14,881 nt of DNA, from contig CANIZU010000030.1 in NCBI GenBank assembly GCA_947472115.1, positions 1 through 14,881 on the forward strand, in the 5' to 3' direction. This stretch comes from Flavobacteriales bacterium. GTDB lineage: Bacteria; Bacteroidota; Bacteroidia; NS11-12g; UBA955. Positions 14,559 to 14,881 of the stretch are shown piece after piece. Position 1 is the stretch's first letter, and every line of letters starts with the position of its first letter. The position numbers and the translations under genes are program-made. Below the pieces are notes generated by a model. The model saw only the letters and a list, made by a program, of their open reading frames with translations. It ran no database searches and was not told where the DNA came from.

Positions 14559-14881
14559 CAACTGCCCAAAGAATTTACCTGGATAACGCCGCCACAACAC
14601 CCATCGCGGAAGAAGTTGTAGAAGCGATGATTCCGGTCATGCGCGAACATTACGGAAATCCTAGCTCAACCCATGCCCATGGTAGGAAAGTGAAAGGGAT
14701 TATCGAAGAAGCACGAGGTAGCGTCGCCAAAATGTTGGGCTGCTCACCCGGCGAAATTTTCTTTACCAGCGGTGGTACCGAAGCCGACAACCTAGCAATT
14801 AGAGGCAGTGTGGCCAATTTGGGCGTCGAAAATATCATCTCCTCAACCATCGAACACCACGCGGTTTTGCATACCGTAGAA
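14555..14881 (+). CDS. Cysteine desulfurase (NifS/IscS family), 3' partial
   Basis: A PLP enzyme that removes sulfur from cysteine for Fe-S clusters and other sulfur carriers. Only the first 109 codons are in the window, and the frame stays open to the right edge. The translation shows IYLDNAATTP at residues 7-16, YGNPSSTHAHGR at 33-44, FTSGGTEADNLAI (the PLP phosphate-binding region) at about 70-82, and the EHHAVL segment that contains the cofactor-stacking His. The PLP lysine and the catalytic cysteine loop lie beyond the window, so IscS, SufS-like or NifS subtype cannot be settled, although the opening is of the IscS/NifS group. ATG overlaps the speB stop by 4 nt. Confidence 0.93.
   Translation, partial: MTTAQRIYLDNAATTPIAEEVVEAMIPVMREHYGNPSSTHAHGRKVKGIIEEARGSVAKMLGCSPGEIFFTSGGTEADNLAIRGSVANLGVENIISSTIEHHAVLHTVE

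Overview
The window reads as a stretch of chromosome from a member of the Bacteroidota; the class cannot be fixed. The evidence is TAnnTTTG-type -7 elements, no obvious Shine-Dalgarno sequences, exported proteins whose mature N-terminus would be Gln, a bacillithiol deacetylase, a type II glutaminyl cyclase and a Bacteroidota-like EF-P. Coding density is very high. No gene-free stretch exceeds about 100 bases, and I see no tRNA, rRNA, CRISPR array, insertion sequence or phage gene.

Layout. (1) At the left edge is the 3' part of a UbiA-family prenyltransferase (+), convergent with what follows. (2) Bases 8036 down to 902 hold six minus-strand genes packed with overlaps or gaps of 12 nt or less: yicC, two large exported proteins of 781 and 682 aa, pssA, purE and a DUF3109 protein. 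They look like one transcription unit. (3) An 82-nt divergent intergenic region (8037-8118) carries promoter elements. (4) Bases 8119 to 13040 hold a second tight operon on +: glutaminyl cyclase, bshB1, a VWA-domain protein, a ferredoxin-NADP reductase-like flavoprotein and mtgA. (5) A new promoter at about 13072 begins efp, speB and a cysteine desulfurase that runs off the right edge.

Most genes are housekeeping: lipid headgroup synthesis, purine synthesis, RNA turnover, low-molecular-weight thiol synthesis, peptidoglycan synthesis, translation, polyamines and Fe-S/sulfur transfer. The least ordinary part is the pair of big exported proteins between yicC and pssA. By eye, the 682-aa protein is an erythromycin-esterase-like (EreA/EreB) domain followed by an outer-membrane-barrel-like C-terminus. 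The 781-aa protein beside it appears collinear along its whole length but has lost the putative active-site residues. This suggests a tandem enzyme/pseudoenzyme pair at the cell surface. Other points of interest are two perfect 9-3-9 GC-rich palindromes inside coding sequence, an EF-P without Lys or Arg at the loop-tip position, a roughly 27-residue insertion in MtgA, near-leaderless promoters, and a glutaminyl cyclase sharing the window with several of its likely substrates. All homology statements come from motif recognition by eye; no searches were run.
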